Of a stretch of DNA of 64,000 nt, positions 47,356 through 60,295 are shown in pieces; position 1 is the stretch's first letter, and every line of letters starts with the position of its first letter. A program made the translations under genes and the position numbers. The stretch lies in assembly GCA_002812745.2 (NCBI GenBank), contig NCSJ02000059.1, forward strand, positions 102,250 through 166,249, read 5' to 3'. The notes under the pieces are model-generated. The model saw nothing but the letters and a program-made list of their open reading frames with translations. It was not told the origin of the DNA and ran no database searches. Source of the stretch: Scytalidium lignicola (Eukaryota; Ascomycota; Leotiomycetes).

Positions 47356-49200
47356 ATGTCTGGCAAGCCAGAATTTCTCTCTGGCGATGATAATGATAAG
47401 GAGGTTGAAAAATCGAAATATGGCGTACAGGAAGCTAGTGACGATCCTGAATATGCTGGAGAACAGACAACAAGTATCATAGAAGGGCATACCAAACATG
47501 ATCAGCATGATATGTGGCGTATGGGTAAGATTCAGGAGCTGAGGGTTCGTTCACGCCTCTCATAATTGATTCATGTCCTTCGAATCGAGTACTCACAACG
47601 GGTAGAGAAACTATCGCGCATTATCGGCATTCTGTTTCGCGTCTGTCTTGACTGCAGTATGGGAGTTTCTATTATTGTAAGTCAATGAGCTATTCATATC
47701 AAACATTGGGGTTTAACATATTTAGTGCCAACACGCAAGGCTTGATTGATGGAGGATTGGCTGGGTTGTTTTGGTCCTATGTGTGGACCTTCATCGGATT
47801 TTCTTTCGTTATCCTGTCTCTGGCTGAGATGGCCTCCATGTAAGATTTTTTTTTTNCCCTTACCCGAGCCGCCCTTGGTCAATTGCTAATACTTTCAGGG
47901 CACCAACTTCAGGAGGGCAATACCATTGGGTCTCTGAGTTTGCACCTCCAAAATATCAAAAGTTCCTCAGTTATGTAACAGGATGGATGTCTGTGTTATC
48001 TTGGCAAGCTGGAAATGCTTCAGGATCGTTCCTCACGGGTACTATCATTCAAGCTCTTATCGGTTTGAACAATCCGGATTATGATCCAAAGAATTGGCAG
48101 GGTACTCTCTTCGTGTTTGCCATGGTGCTCATTCTCTTCATCTGCAATGTATGGGGAGCTCATCTCTGGCCTAAACTACAGAACGGTTTGATGGTTCTTC
48201 ACATCTTTGGATTATTGGCAGTCATCATTGTTCTTTGGGTCAAGGCTCCACATCAGTCTGCTAAAAATGTCTTTACTGGGTTCACAAATGAGGGTGGATG
48301 GAATAGTATTGGACTCAGTCTTATGGTTGGTCAGATTACTGGAATCTACTCTCTGGTCGGTCAGTTAGAGGTTTTTCGTTGGTTCCATATTCAAATTTGA
48401 CTAAATGGTCCCCAGGTTCTGATGCAACAGCCCATATGGCTGAAGAAGTCGAAGATGCAGGCCGCTACGTCCCAATCTCTATCTTCTGGTCCTATATCGG
48501 AAACGGCATTATGGCTATCATCTTCCTAATTACCTATCTCTTCGCTATATCCTCCGTTGATGACGCCCTTAATGATCCATCGGGCTACCCTTTTATATAC
48601 GTCTTCAGGACAGCACTTCCCAACTCCGGTGTCAATGCCTTAACAATTATCGTGCTCGTGATCGTCATTGCAGCGAATATCTCATTCAATGCTTCAACCG
48701 CACGTCAGACATTCGCATTTGCACGGGACAAAGGTCTCCCTTTCAGTAAATGGATAAGCCATGTCAACTCAAATAGTCAAATCCCGGTGAACTCAGTCGC
48801 GTTGACATGCATTTTTACTATTCTTCTCTCTCTCATTAATATAGGCTCCAATGTCGCCTTCAACGCCATCATCTCTCTTCAAATCGTCGCCCTGATGATG
48901 ACCTACGCTTGCTCCATCTCATGTGTGCTCTACCGCCGCATCATACATCCTGAGCTGCTACCGAGTGCAAGATGGAGTCTAGGCAAATGGGGTATCTTAG
49001 TGAATTCCATCGGCTTGGCTTTTGTTACATTTAGCTTCTTCTGGAGTTTCTGGCCTAATACTATCCCGGTTGATGCAGAGAGCTTTAACTGGAGCGTTGT
49101 CCTGTTTGTGTCAATTTTTATGATGAGCTTAATTATGTATGTGGTAAGAGGGAGGAAGGTTTATGAGGGACCTGTAACAACTGTTAAACTGGAATCATAG
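47356..49200 (+). CDS. Amino-acid/GABA permease (APC family)
   Basis: Five exons: 47356-47544, 47606-47676, 47726-47839, 47899-48359 and 48416-49200, totalling 539 aa. The N-terminal tail is acidic and leads to WRMGKIQELRRNY, the conserved pre-membrane motif of fungal GABA/choline-type permeases. Segment 1 follows (VLTAVWEFLLF), then GLIDGGLAGLFWSYVWTF and SLAEMASMAPTSGGQYHWV, a strong APC consensus. DATAHMAEEVEDAGRYVP is the conserved cytosolic loop. About 12 membrane segments are expected, in the plasma or vacuolar membrane. The substrate is probably GABA, choline or another amino compound. The first intron donor (GTTCGT) is weak; it is chosen because it preserves the QELRRNY motif. One N (47856) lies in intron 3. 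Confidence 0.9.
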
Positions 49201-49663
49201 GTTTTAGATAGTTAAAACTTATCTAGCTTCTTATACCCTTACAACCTTCTATCCATTGAAGACCTGTCTACTATTTGATATATATTTATTGCAGCAATTG
49301 ACATTCTTTAACCTACGGTCTAGCAATGTTAAAGATTTATTCAAATATTCCATTTCTTTATAAAAAATTATAAAACCAGAAATTCAAGAATGATACCTAT
49401 AAATTTCTTAAGTTAAATTTAACCTTACAAAGGTCTAAGTTCACGTTATTCATTATGAAATCTCATAAAATTACTCAGCATCCAATCCAAATGGAGATTC
49501 TTCAATTTGTAGCTCAGCAGCGTCTTTTAATTCCCCGAAATAGTTTAGTGTGTATTGACAAAATTATTATGCCTGAGGCATCAACTTGAGCTCTATCAAG
49601 TTTCTGAAATCAAATTCCAATGCCCGAATTTGTCTGTGATTGGATCTAAGAATTGTTGAGTCA
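49201..49663. other. Intergenic, AT-rich
   Basis: About 460 bp between two rightward genes. It holds the permease 3' flank and the MSS1 promoter. No frame or repeat of note. Confidence 0.5.
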
Positions 49664-51529
49664 ATGCTTCGGAATGCTAGGTCGAAGGCTAGATTCTGTA
49701 GTCAGAATGGCTTTTTACGCTTTGGATCCACGCCCATGATATGGGCTCGGGCTTACACCTTAAAGTCGAGCTTCACTCCGCAAGCTGAATTTACCAAAAC
49801 TTATACGCCATCTTCTAGGTATCATAACCAGGTTCTGGCTCCCCATGATGTAGATCTCGTGGATGACACCATATATGCTCTGTCGACTGCTCCAGGTAGA
49901 GCTGGCATAGCAATTGTTCGCATCTCTGGCCCCTCCTGTCTTGATGTAGGTATCTCTGGAATCCACTCTCAGAGCTTAGAACCATATCTAATATTCACAG
50001 GTATACAGAAGCCTCTGTCCAGGAAAAGCTATACCAAAGCCACGACATGCATCATTACGATCACTCTATGACCCTTCTACAACCAGACAAAACATCCTTG
50101 ACTCAGACGCCTTAGTTCTATACTTTCCTACACCGAACACCGTCACAGGGGAGGATGTCCTTGAGCTACATATCCATGGTGGTCCAGCAACCGTGAAAGC
50201 AGTGATATCTGCAATCCCAAAGTGCGCCTCCCAATTTCCAATCCGCTACGCAGAACCAGGCGAGTTTACCCGCCGGGCATTCCAAAACAATAGATTAGAT
50301 CTAGCACAGGTGGAAGCGCTGAGCGACACCTTGTCTGCAGAGACAGAACAACAACGCCGAGCTGCAGTAAGAGGGAACTCGGGGAGACTTGGACGAACAT
50401 ATGAGGAATGGAGGGAACAACTTCTTTATGCTCGCGGCGAGTTGGAGGCGTTGATTGATTTCTCGGAGGACCAGCATTTCGATGAGTCGCCTGCAGAACT
50501 GTTGACTAGCGTCGCATCTCAGGTTAAAATCATGCTGAAGTCAATAGAAGCTCACGAACTAGCAAGTCATCGAGGGGAGTTGCTGAAAAAAGGAATTCGA
50601 ATATCTTTACTTGGACCTCCAAATGCTGGGAAGAGTTCGCTGCTTAATCAGATTGTTGGAAGAGAGGCGTCCATTGTTAGCCAGGAAGCAGGAACAACCC
50701 GGGATATTGTGGAGGTTAGTCTTGATGTTAGAGGTTATTTATGCTCGTTTGCAGATACGGCTGGATTGAGAACCCAGAATGATGGGAAGTCTACTCCACA
50801 TACCACGATTGGCCACGTAGAACAAGAGGGCATCCGACGAGCTAAAGCTAAAGCTGGGGAATCTGATGTGGTGGTAGCGCTTGCATCAGTAGAGCCTTCT
50901 TTAGATCAAAGTGGCTGGTCAATCTGGTACGATCTGGAGACACTTTCGATAGCAGCGAATGCAGCTGAGTCTATCATTGTCATCAATAAGACCGATAATG
51001 TATCTGCTGAGACCCTCTCTCGCTTGACCGAGGACTTCAAAGCATCAGTTTCCGACATTGCCCCAATCAGAGACATCCCAATTGTCGCAATATCCTGCAA
51101 AAGCGCTCAATCCCGGACGACACCCGCTTTAAATGACCTGGGAAATATCAACCACTTCTTAGACGCACTTGTTATGACTTTCCAATCTATGACATCACTT
51201 CCCCCTGATCTTAAGGATCTGCTCGGTGTCACACAACGACAACGCGAGCTCCTTGAAGCCTGCTCCGGACATCTGCTCGACTTTATGGACGAAGCCCAGA
51301 TATCAAACGATGAAGACAGTGAGTGCGACATCGTCGTGGCAGCTGAGCATCTCAGAGCTGCAGCGAATTGCTTATCAAGGATCACTGGCCGAGGAGAGGC
51401 CAGTGATGTAGAGGAGGTCTTGGGAGTAGTATTTGAGAAGTGAGTTCATTTACGCTTTCCGATTTGCCAGTCCTGTCCATTATGTTTTCGTAAGCTGACT
51501 TAGTAAACAGATTTTGTGTGGGCAAATAA
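49664..51529 (+). CDS. MSS1: Mitochondrial tRNA-modification GTPase Mss1 (MnmE/GTPBP3)
   Basis: Three exons: 49664-49945, 50001-51439 and a 19-nt last exon 51511-51529, totalling 579 aa. The start is the first true ATG, MLRNARSKARF, which gives a basic mitochondrial presequence. The MnmE N-domain shows DDTIYALSTAPGRAGIAIVRISG and GEDVLELHIHGG. G motifs: GPPNAGKS (299-306), AGTTRD, DTAGL and NKTD (423-426). The tiny final exon encodes FCVGK, whose Cys is the conserved C-terminal residue of MnmE enzymes; without it the protein ends at a nonconserved stop. Together with Mto1 it installs the xm5U34 wobble modification in mitochondrial tRNAs. Confidence 0.95.
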
Positions 51530-52396
51530 AAAGATTTCAAATGAGATATAATGTATTAAAAGAATGTTAGATGAACACTCAAAAGAAATGATTCCCGACG
51601 CTCCAATGCTCTTCCCAACTCCGATCTAATGCCTCTAAATGCCTAAACCCTGCTACTCAACACCTCCAAAATTAAGATAAAAGCTAAAAAGTAAAATCGT
51701 GAATGAAGGTGATGAAGTTGGTGCAAAAAGGAAAAAAANGATAAAAAGGTAAAAAGGTCGATAAGAAAAGAAAAGAAGGCCCTAAAATAACTCCCTTTCC
51801 AATGCGCGTAATCATTCTACCCAACTCCCTTCCCATGCATCGTCTAGTCATCTATCCTGTCCACTCAAGCAAAGAAAACTCCTCTTTCTCTCGTGATCTA
51901 CCCAATCTAAGCCAGCAACACCGTCCCAAAATGCACGACAACTCGACATACTCGCTTGCTTGCGTCAAAAAACTAGCTCACTCAGAAGAAAACCCAAGAA
52001 GAGAAAACGAAGATCCGACCAAACACCGAAAAANTGCTCTAATCTCCAATCTCCAATCTCCAGCCCACTTACTCCGCCCAATGCAGCCGAAATGCCAAAA
52101 GGGAAATAAAAAAAAGAATAGCTCCTCGACTCCGTGCAATGCATGTTAATTATGATGAAGAAACCCAAATGCCAGAGAAACAAAAAAAAGGACCGAGAAC
52201 GCCATAAAATGCCATGAGTAAGTTGTAAGTTGTTGCAAGATGAAAATTGAGAAGCTTTGGTGTCGTGAAATTGAATGCAGATTAAGACGGTTCTATCATG
52301 TGGTGGTGGTGGATCGGATGGAGTTTCAGCATGTTGATCCAGAGAAGGCCATTTTGGTAGATTGGATAGTTGAGAGAGGAAGAGAGAGGGAGGAAT
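51530..52396. other. Convergent 3' flanks of MSS1 and the GRGGYN gene
   Basis: About 870 bp, rich in A runs (51720-51780, 52160-52190). Ambiguous bases at 51739 and 52034. The frames on both strands are low-complexity and unsupported. Confidence 0.45.
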
Positions 52397-52555
52397 TTAG
52401 TTGTATCCTCCCCGTCCATCTTCCTCCTCGTCATCATCTGGGCCTTTGTTGTAGCCTCCACGACCGAAGTCAACTGGTGCGGACTCAACTGGTCCGTTGT
52501 AGCCGCCACGGCCGAAGTTGACGGATTGAGTTTGGATGAGAGTGATGGAAGACAT
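52397..52555 (-). CDS. 52-residue GRGGYN-repeat protein
   Basis: A single-exon minus-strand frame: ATG at 52555, TAA at 52397. The hexapeptide GRGGYN occurs three times, starting at residues 15, 31 and 47, an exact 16-residue period. The first two units are FGRGGYNGPVESAPVD and FGRGGYNKGPDDDEEE; the third ends the protein. Nearly every codon is a C-ending or otherwise preferred one (AAC, TAC, TTC, GGC, GTC, CTC, ATC), unlike the chance frames nearby, which suggests strong expression. The ATG follows ATCAAA, with A at -3. A TATATA box lies about 75 bp upstream, after a pyrimidine-rich leader. No signal peptide is present; it is probably cytosolic and disordered. I do not recognise a named family. 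Function unknown. Confidence 0.72.
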   Translation of the reverse strand: MSSITLIQTQSVNFGRGGYNGPVESAPVDFGRGGYNKGPDDDEEEDGRGGYN

Positions 52556-52628
52556 TTTGATATTGGTTTTTGATTGATGAGGGATAAATGTGGTAGTATT
52601 TGAGTTGTGGATTGAAGAGTGAGGAAGG

Positions 52629-52634
52629 TATATA
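52629..52634 (-). promoter_or_regulatory. TATA box of the GRGGYN gene
   Basis: CTATATACC on the minus strand, about 75 bp before the ATG. It is followed by a C/T-rich and A-rich leader. CTCAGT repeats lie a further ~25 bp upstream (about 52659-52678). Confidence 0.5.
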
Positions 52635-55312
52635 GAGGCTGGTATGTCTTTGTACTGAGACTGAGACTGAGACTGATTGATGAAGATGAAACTGTTGTTG
52701 ATGATGATAAAAAAAAGTTCATACTCAAGGTAGGCTCAGCACATATATATACATTTTCCCTTCCAAAACCGATTACTCTCATTAACCTCATCCTGATATC
52801 CCGGCCAAGCCACCAATACCAGCCTTACCCATACCTTTCACGAATCCCCATGCCATATTACATGGCATAATCATCAGCATCATACTTTAGCTTACCAAAG
52901 TTTAGAAGCACAGGCACTGACAAGGAACATGGTCTGGCAGGAGTAGTCCATCGTGCATCGGGCTGTGAAGCAGGTGGTTGCTCCAAAAGATGACATGAGG
53001 TTGGTCGACATGGCATGGGGCCATGGGGCATTGGGGCATGGGGGTGGAAGGCATGGCAGGGGGCTTGGCAACAGCGCTGCGAACGGTAGAATATTCTTAA
53101 ATCCAGGGCCGGGGGGCCGAGAATTCCTGGTAAGCCGTGGTATTAACAACAAGTCAGATAGAGTCGCATCGAAGAGAATTCCCAAAGCGGAAACAGAGAC
53201 TGCGAGAAGACTGAATTCAGAATTCAAGAGCGGGCCAAGAGGATGCGCCAGTGTCCGTCTCAGCCGCGCTGCGTCTAAGAACAGCATCTCATCCCTGTCT
53301 GCGTGCCTGGCCGATTGCTGTGCATTCAGTGCGTGGTTTCATCGCGCGGTACTGCAGTCGAGCACCAGGGCCATGGGAGAGATGAGATGAGATGGAGATG
53401 TGTGATTGGGATGAACTACCAGGATAAAAATAGCCGCAGGCCAGGGAGCTACCGATTAGCGGACAAGCAGTGACCAGGGTAAGCGAGAGCCTGGGTCCCA
53501 CACGTCGTAAATGCATGGAATGAAGCTAGAATGCCCACATGGTTCTTCGCGTCTGCGGTCTGCAAGCTATGCCTCTTTGAATTGCGCTTAGCACCTCATT
53601 ACTCAGGCACTTATTTCTTGTCAGCAGCATGACTCTCATCCTTCCCACGTCGTAGTAGTACGGGTGCTGCTGGCTAACGGGGATCGCGGACACAGCACCG
53701 GATGCTTTAGTCAGGAATTGTGCAAAATATTACTCATACGGTAGATCTGACTATCTCCGGCATCAGGCAACATTGAGATTAGCTTCGTTGTTAATCTCGT
53801 AATTTGCGCAATCTGCCTTGAGTGAGACTGTTTACCCTTGAATCTTGGAACTTAGATCTGTCAGCACCTGAGGCACAACAAGCCTTAATGCTTCAAATGC
53901 CTAAACCATTCCATGTAAAGACGTGCGGTATTGGTGCGCAGACGAAAGGCAAGTCTATTTCAGCCCTACGGCTTCTGCTTTCTGCGTTGTTGATTGGTGT
54001 GAATTATCGCGAAGCGAGCCACACTCCAGCTCAGCCACATCAGGAAATACCAGTAATAGCTTTCTGCCCACATTCTAAGCATAGGCATCTGCTGTGCGGC
54101 TGTCAAACGCTTGTCCCCTATTTGGTGTACTGCAATGGCTGGCTGGGGAACAAGTGCAGGACGACAACGTGGTTTCATGCTCTTTACGTTGCAGTCGGGA
54201 GCTGGTTCGGCCGCATTATTGACACATGGAACTGGGATTCCAGCATTTTTGGGTCATCAAATCTGCAGGTACGATGCAATAGCTATTATTCTGCCTGCGC
54301 GCCTGCAATAGAATTCCTCATCATATTCTACGTGCCTAGGCAGTAAGGCTCTCACGATGACTCCTCGCTGTCTCGTCCCATCTCAGGTCCGGCTTCAACA
54401 ATTCGCTATATTTGCCCAATCGGGCTATTCCGTTTGGAGAAGGTAAGGTCATCATCATCATCATAATTCCTTCTCCATTTCATTCTATCAACACAAGACA
54501 TGTATTTTACGCAAGGATGTACCGTATTGTAAGCTGACATGATTCAGAACTGTACTGATAGTCTGTCAAATATGCTCGGATTATTCAACCGGTGACGCAA
54601 TCTAAGGCACTGGCCATTTACAAGGCCAGGAATAACCACCATGGAAATTCGTGAGACAAGATTGAAGGATTGTGCTAGGCCACCGAGATGCACGACGGTC
54701 ACGCTTGTATCGTATTACTAAAGACAAAAAAGCATCAGAAACATTGAAGCTGACAAAAGCTAGGTTTGATTACGTTTGTGATTGTCTTGATGCTAGGCAA
54801 GTTCGAGAAGTACAGTTACACTGAAGTCCTTTTTTTAGAGAATAAATGTACAATTTCATCACACACACACTCCTTCGTCTGTTCTTCCTGCTTCCTCCGG
54901 AGACACGGAGAGAAAAAAANTGATAATCATAATCACATAACTAGCACAGCATATTTTTGACAATTGAGGCGCTACACAAAGCGGACAAAAACTAAAGCAA
55001 ATTAACTAGTAAATAAAAAAACCCAAAATGGAAAGATTTGCTTCTAAATTAAACAACGAAAGTTCTTTTTTTAATATTTTTAATATTTTATTGTTTTGGA
55101 CTTTAATTTAACTTAACTTTCCCCAAAAAGGTATCCCTCAAACACCATTTCTCAAGCAATTTTCAACCCACTCCCCATCATTTTTTTNAAATCCGCAAAT
55201 AATAAAAAAACGTGGGTTTCCCGCTCTCCCCCCCCCTCCTTCACCCCACCACCAACCACCCCATCGCCATCACCTTCCCTCCTTCGGCTTTTGAGTGCAA
55301 CTCTGATCTCAC

Positions 55313-55348
55313 TCTCACAGTCTCACAGTCTCACAGTCTCACTCTCAC
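55313..55348. repeat. Short tandem repeat TCTCACAG
   Basis: Three exact 8-bp copies at 55313-55336, followed by degenerate TCTCAC units. Set in CT-rich DNA. Confidence 0.8.
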
Positions 55349-58300
55349 TTCCCAATATCCCGCTCATTATTACCACCACCCATTTTCACTCCCACCTCCC
55401 CTAGCCATATTTTCCAATCACATGAGAAAAATCTATCATATTTTTTTTCAATTTGCAAAACGCGAACACGTGGGAAACTCTCGGACTTTTACGTCTTACA
55501 TTAAATTGTTTCTAAGCACAAAAATTTTAAAATCAGCGGACCGCTCTGTGAGTGACGTCTGTGTTCTAGAATCTCACTTTGATTACGGTATTTGGAGGGG
55601 AGAGGAGAGGGGGCTAGGCTTGAGCGTTTTGATTAAACTTAGGCTAGTCTTAATTAATTATCGAAATACAATCACCTATCGTCCCATTGTGCTTACTGGA
55701 GGGTGTCTATGAGGGAAAAAAGAAAGGCCACTTCTAACAAAGTGAGTGTAGTGTAGTGTAGTGCAGTGCAGTCCATACATACACGCGTCTTCAGAGCCCT
55801 TGTTAATGGGCGGCTAAAGCACCCTTCTGATACGTTGCAACATACATAAAGTTCAACAGCCTTGAAAAACAATACCTTTTTTTTTTTGGATTCCTTCGCC
55901 ATGTTCCGAAACGAAACCCCCTCAACCGTAGCCAGCCCCCGCGTACCCCCNGTAGCGAACAAGTTCGAGGCCTTGACGGGGGGGGGAGATAGCCGCAGTT
56001 AGGCTACGGTAAATCTAACGGGTAACGGAGAGAAAAAAGCCTGTGTGGCTTGGGCTTGGCTTTGGGTCGTTCATGTCAGATTTTAGTAGAAAATTGACGC
56101 TAATAAGCGCGATGGCGTGTGCTTGCTGTGAACTGTTCTTGGATTGTTTCTATTTTTGGTCCTATTTTTAGACTAGGGGACAAAATTAGCGAAGAATGGG
56201 AATTGCTGGTTGGTTGGCGGCGTTTTGCTCAAAGTGGGGCCTTCCGGGGTCGTAAACTTGTAATGGTGTGTGTGGTGGTTCTTGCTTGATGGGATATTGC
56301 TTTTGGTTTTTTTTNATTGGGAAGGCTTGAGGAGGACAGATTTTTGGGTGATGGATCGGGGAAAGTTGAACGGTTTCCGGACAAACGGAAGGATGGGTTT
56401 CAACATGGCGTATCTTTTTGCGTTTGAGCTCGTATTTCTGTTTCCGGTGAGAAGTGAAATCCAAAATTGGACATTGATCTGCCAATTGAAATAATCCTCA
56501 CTTTCGCTGTGATATCCACTGTTGTCACGGGAATATACTCGGTGATACAGTGTAATAGAAACTAATTGACGGAAAATTAAGATCCAAGGGTCCTAAAACC
56601 ACGTTTTGCGCACACTCTGATGGTGGTCATCATTGAAATTGATGACGAATGATGCATAGAACTAATGGTTGCCCGACGGGTAAGGTTTCGCTACCAACCT
56701 AAACATCAGTGACAACGTAACTGGTCCTAATAAACTTCTCCTTTGGGAAACAAGAGAACGGCTGCTACATTTTCATAAACGTCCATGCTTACTCTCTCTT
56801 CCGAGTATTCCTGCTGCGGAAAATACTCACAGAACGAGATTCTCGATGTTACTCTCCAATGCAGGTCAAACTGCATGTCGATTATTAAGTTAAAATCCTA
56901 TAATCCAGGGGAAGTATGAACTGCTTTCTTGGCTGCTTATCCAGTAGGAATGAAAAAAAAAAGGCATGGGATGGCAATTGTTTGAGACATGAGCTAAGAC
57001 GGCAGATGAGGAGGAATCTATGTATGGAAGCTGGACGCGCGTAGGATTGAGATCTAGCAATCGGCCCGTTGCTTTCGCCATGTGGCTGTTGGGATCCTAT
57101 TGTAACTACTCCAAAGCACGTACATGTCGAACCGATGCCATGGTTCGGGAATAAAAATAAGAGAATAAGTGTACGAAGGATTTGATGAATAAGCGGAGAC
57201 TGGCTTAAGTAACGTGGCTCAACATCTGCTTTTCGAAGAAACCAAATGTGAGGGTCTCGAAACTACTGTCGTAAAACCGGAGTAGGCTTCAGAGGAGCCG
57301 ATTATTCATCAGAGAAGCTGTGAGTAAGCGTAGGATGGAACGAAGACAAGTTCTTAGCCTCCAAAGGAAAATTAAAAAACAGAAATTGCCACAGATACGG
57401 CGAAAATCCCACTGAAACTATCTTTTAACATATCTGGGAATAGTAACAAATCCTGCTTTAAAGAAGCTATTTTTGTCTTGCCTCTTTATTCTCCGTATTT
57501 CAAAGACAGTTTACTGCCTTCATATTCTTTCGAAGCCGCTCGTCCCAAGTTCATGACCGTAAAGGTCTGCTGTACAATGTGAGAAGTAAGAAGGAAAGAT
57601 CAAGAATAAAAAANGGTACGTTATCTTGCCGGATACATACAATCGTGCCACTAAGATGATTTCCCGGCACATATATGCTCAGCGTCAGAATGACCCTAAC
57701 TGGCGACCCGCCAATGCCACGTGGTTGCTTTGCCTCCGCCCCCAAGTCTTCAAGCTACACCCCTAGAAGCACCGCGTTCTTGCAAGGCTGCACAGAAAGA
57801 GTTTCTAACCCACAAATTCCATCAGGATTATAACTGTAGGTATTTGGAACCCTAAATACCCCTCACGACTGTAGAAGGAAGATCACATACACCTTCTGTA
57901 TGGAATATCACGGGTTTCTGGCATTTCTGTGTCTCATTTACCACCGTAGAGACGGAGAAGAATTACAGCAGATGTCTGGTACACACTAGACATTTGCGGA
58001 GGTAGGCTATGTTACAGCCTTGCCTGAGAGTGACGGTTAATCACTGCGGACAGGCTGGTGTGCTCTTATACTCCGGAAGAAGCATGGGGAATCCAGGGTC
58101 GTTTGAATCCTGCCGACCATTGCCAGCAAATCAGAGCACAGCTCTCCTGAACTGCCAAATTCTCGGAGCTGTGGGCGGCGGACTGATAGCTAAGTCTGTT
58201 GATGCCTGATGATTGAACCGATTCAAAGATGATAGGAGAACATAAAATTGAGTTTCAACACGGAAGAAACTATGCTTAACTTCTAGTAGAGATCTGTAAT

Positions 58301-60295
58301 TAGGCACTGATTTGGTCCAAGCTACCCGTATTGCAACTGTACGTGAATTTGGTGCGAAAAGGACAGAGTTGAGAGGGAATGGTCCCTCGTGATGGGCGTG
58401 TGTTAGGTATTGGGGCATAGTGAAAGTCGATTATTGTATTGTATGGTATTTGTACTTTTGTGCTCTGCCTTCGGTGCTAGCTTTGGAGGACTCCGTTACG
58501 GCATATGGTTCGAAATACCTATGGCGTGGCCTAGGATAGGGAGGGTCAACCCTAGAATGAGTGGCATGGCTGGGCCGGCCGTTAGTTGGTGCTGACTGCA
58601 TCGCGTCTCGCTATTCGGAGAACTATGGCGAATGAAACACTTGACACACAGGACTACCGATATACTGTGTACATATTGGCGAAGATTTAGAGCCGATGTT
58701 TATCTCAAAGTGTGCCCTATAGTAGTGATTAAGAGGTGATCTCGAATAACACAAGTGGAGTGGCTTACTATAAACCTCAAAAAGGATCCAGAACAAAGAC
58801 GCAAACTCTAGCATAGTGTCGACTGTTCAGCGATTCTCCAACACTGGATTGCTTTACAGGCATTTTCAACAGCCTTGTGGAGCAGCGTTAATACAGTACA
58901 TTTGAGTGTCTGGCGTGTCTGGTAAAGAAGGCGGGAGGTAGTAGCGAAGTCGACAGAGGCAGCCGATTACTAACAAGTCACCACCAATTGAAGCCCACGA
59001 GCGGATTTGGCCCTGGTGAGACTGGAAGGGACTCGTGGCGGCATTATTCCATGGTGGGATTCCTTGATTCCTTCCATCACACACCTTTTGCACAGTAGCA
59101 CTTTGCAGTAGCTACGGATATACACACTACGCTATTGCCGAAGAGTCAAATTGCTAGAAAGAGCGAGGTGCGCTTGCTTGACCAACAGTAAGATAGATTG
59201 AGCCGACAATAATGCTAGATCGGCTCTGTCGTCAGGATCTCGTCGATTAGAGCGGCGTACTGTAGGAAAGGTACTATACTGTACCACAGTATGATGGTTT
59301 GCTTCGTTGATTTTGCAATGCCGAATTCGCAATCCAACGGTTGGATTCATGTCCAATCAGCAGTGAAGAAGATGTCAAGCTTGTAGCAAAGAAGCACATG
59401 GTCGGCACGCGGGATTGCGAGGACACCAGCGAGACAACCAACGATTCTGCAGCATTGGAAAGGAAAGGAACCATCGATCCTACGTCGCACGGGAGTACCG
59501 CGGGGGGGGCAGGTGGGCGAAAGGCACAGTGCAGCAGGAGTGCAGGAGTGCGGAAATACAGAAATGCAGCGGGCGAGCGTTGGACCGAATTAGGGCCTGG
59601 CTGCAGGGCCACACGGCAGAGGGCGACCCATTAACGGAGCCCTTTGGGGGGTGAGAAAACGGTGGCCCGCGATGCTTCTACAGACGGGTTCTCGCTCATC
59701 AGCGCGGCCGTGATCCACCGCAACCACTAATTCCGTTAGAAAAACATCGCTAACTCAACCTAACTCAGCCCAAGTCACCACTGATTCCCACTGATTCCCA
59801 CTGAACCGAGACACTACCACAGTTCGAACATCCACTAGGCGTTGGGTGGCAGGGCCCTGGCAGCACCCCTCGATCGATCCCCCCCTCAAACTCCCCAATG
59901 ATAATACTGTACTGTAAGAATCACAGCCCAACCACATGCCCACACGGTACTTGGAAGGGTACTCTCGTAGCCGTTGCCCACCGCTGTCGGGCCCTTGAAC
60001 GAGTGCCGACAATGCCTCCTGCCCCCCTGCCTCCCCAGCCCACGCTCTCTCTCCCAATCTCCAGAAACCAAACAGGCAGGCAAGGCCTTGTCATCATGCT
60101 GACCGTCAGCCAGCGGGACTTGCCTGCTACCGTCTTAATTGCTTGATTAATTAGTTAGTAAGTCAGCACTTGGGCCAAACCTCCATTCTGGCCGACACAA
60201 CCCCTCGTGAGAATTCTACCTCTCAATGAGCATCGCCATCGCAAACTCGATCCCCGTCGCCAGGGCCCAAGGTCTCACTCCAAGGTCGCACCGAC

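Larger units (their letters stand above)
52556..60295. other. 7.7-kb gene-poor interval between divergent genes
   Basis: No open frame here has recognisable protein content, preferred codons or splice structure. It contains simple repeats (55313-55348, and GTGTA units at 55741-55770), AT-rich tracts at 54950-55110, and GC-richer DNA at about 52950-53450 and 59400-60200. I found no convincing tRNA (no paired A and B boxes). It separates the starts of the GRGGYN gene and the LaeA-like gene, so it is probably promoter, leader and possibly noncoding-RNA sequence. Confidence 0.5.

Noticed and set aside
52282..52791. 169-codon minus frame overlapping the GRGGYN gene
   Set aside because: Low-complexity Ser/Thr/Leu content that runs through the promoter and TATA box; the overlapping 52-codon frame has preferred codons and a repeat, so this one is a shadow.
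53822..54346. 174-codon plus frame in the gene-poor interval
   Set aside because: No domain, poor codon pattern and no splice or promoter support; it is one of many overlapping chance frames.
55313..55348. CRISPR-like or regulatory repeat array
   Set aside because: Units are 8 bp with no spacers; it is simple-sequence repeat in CT-rich DNA.
58009..58595. Possible tRNA-like or small coding signals around GGTTCGAAATACC
   Set aside because: No matching A box at the right spacing and no cloverleaf could be drawn by eye; the short frames lack content.
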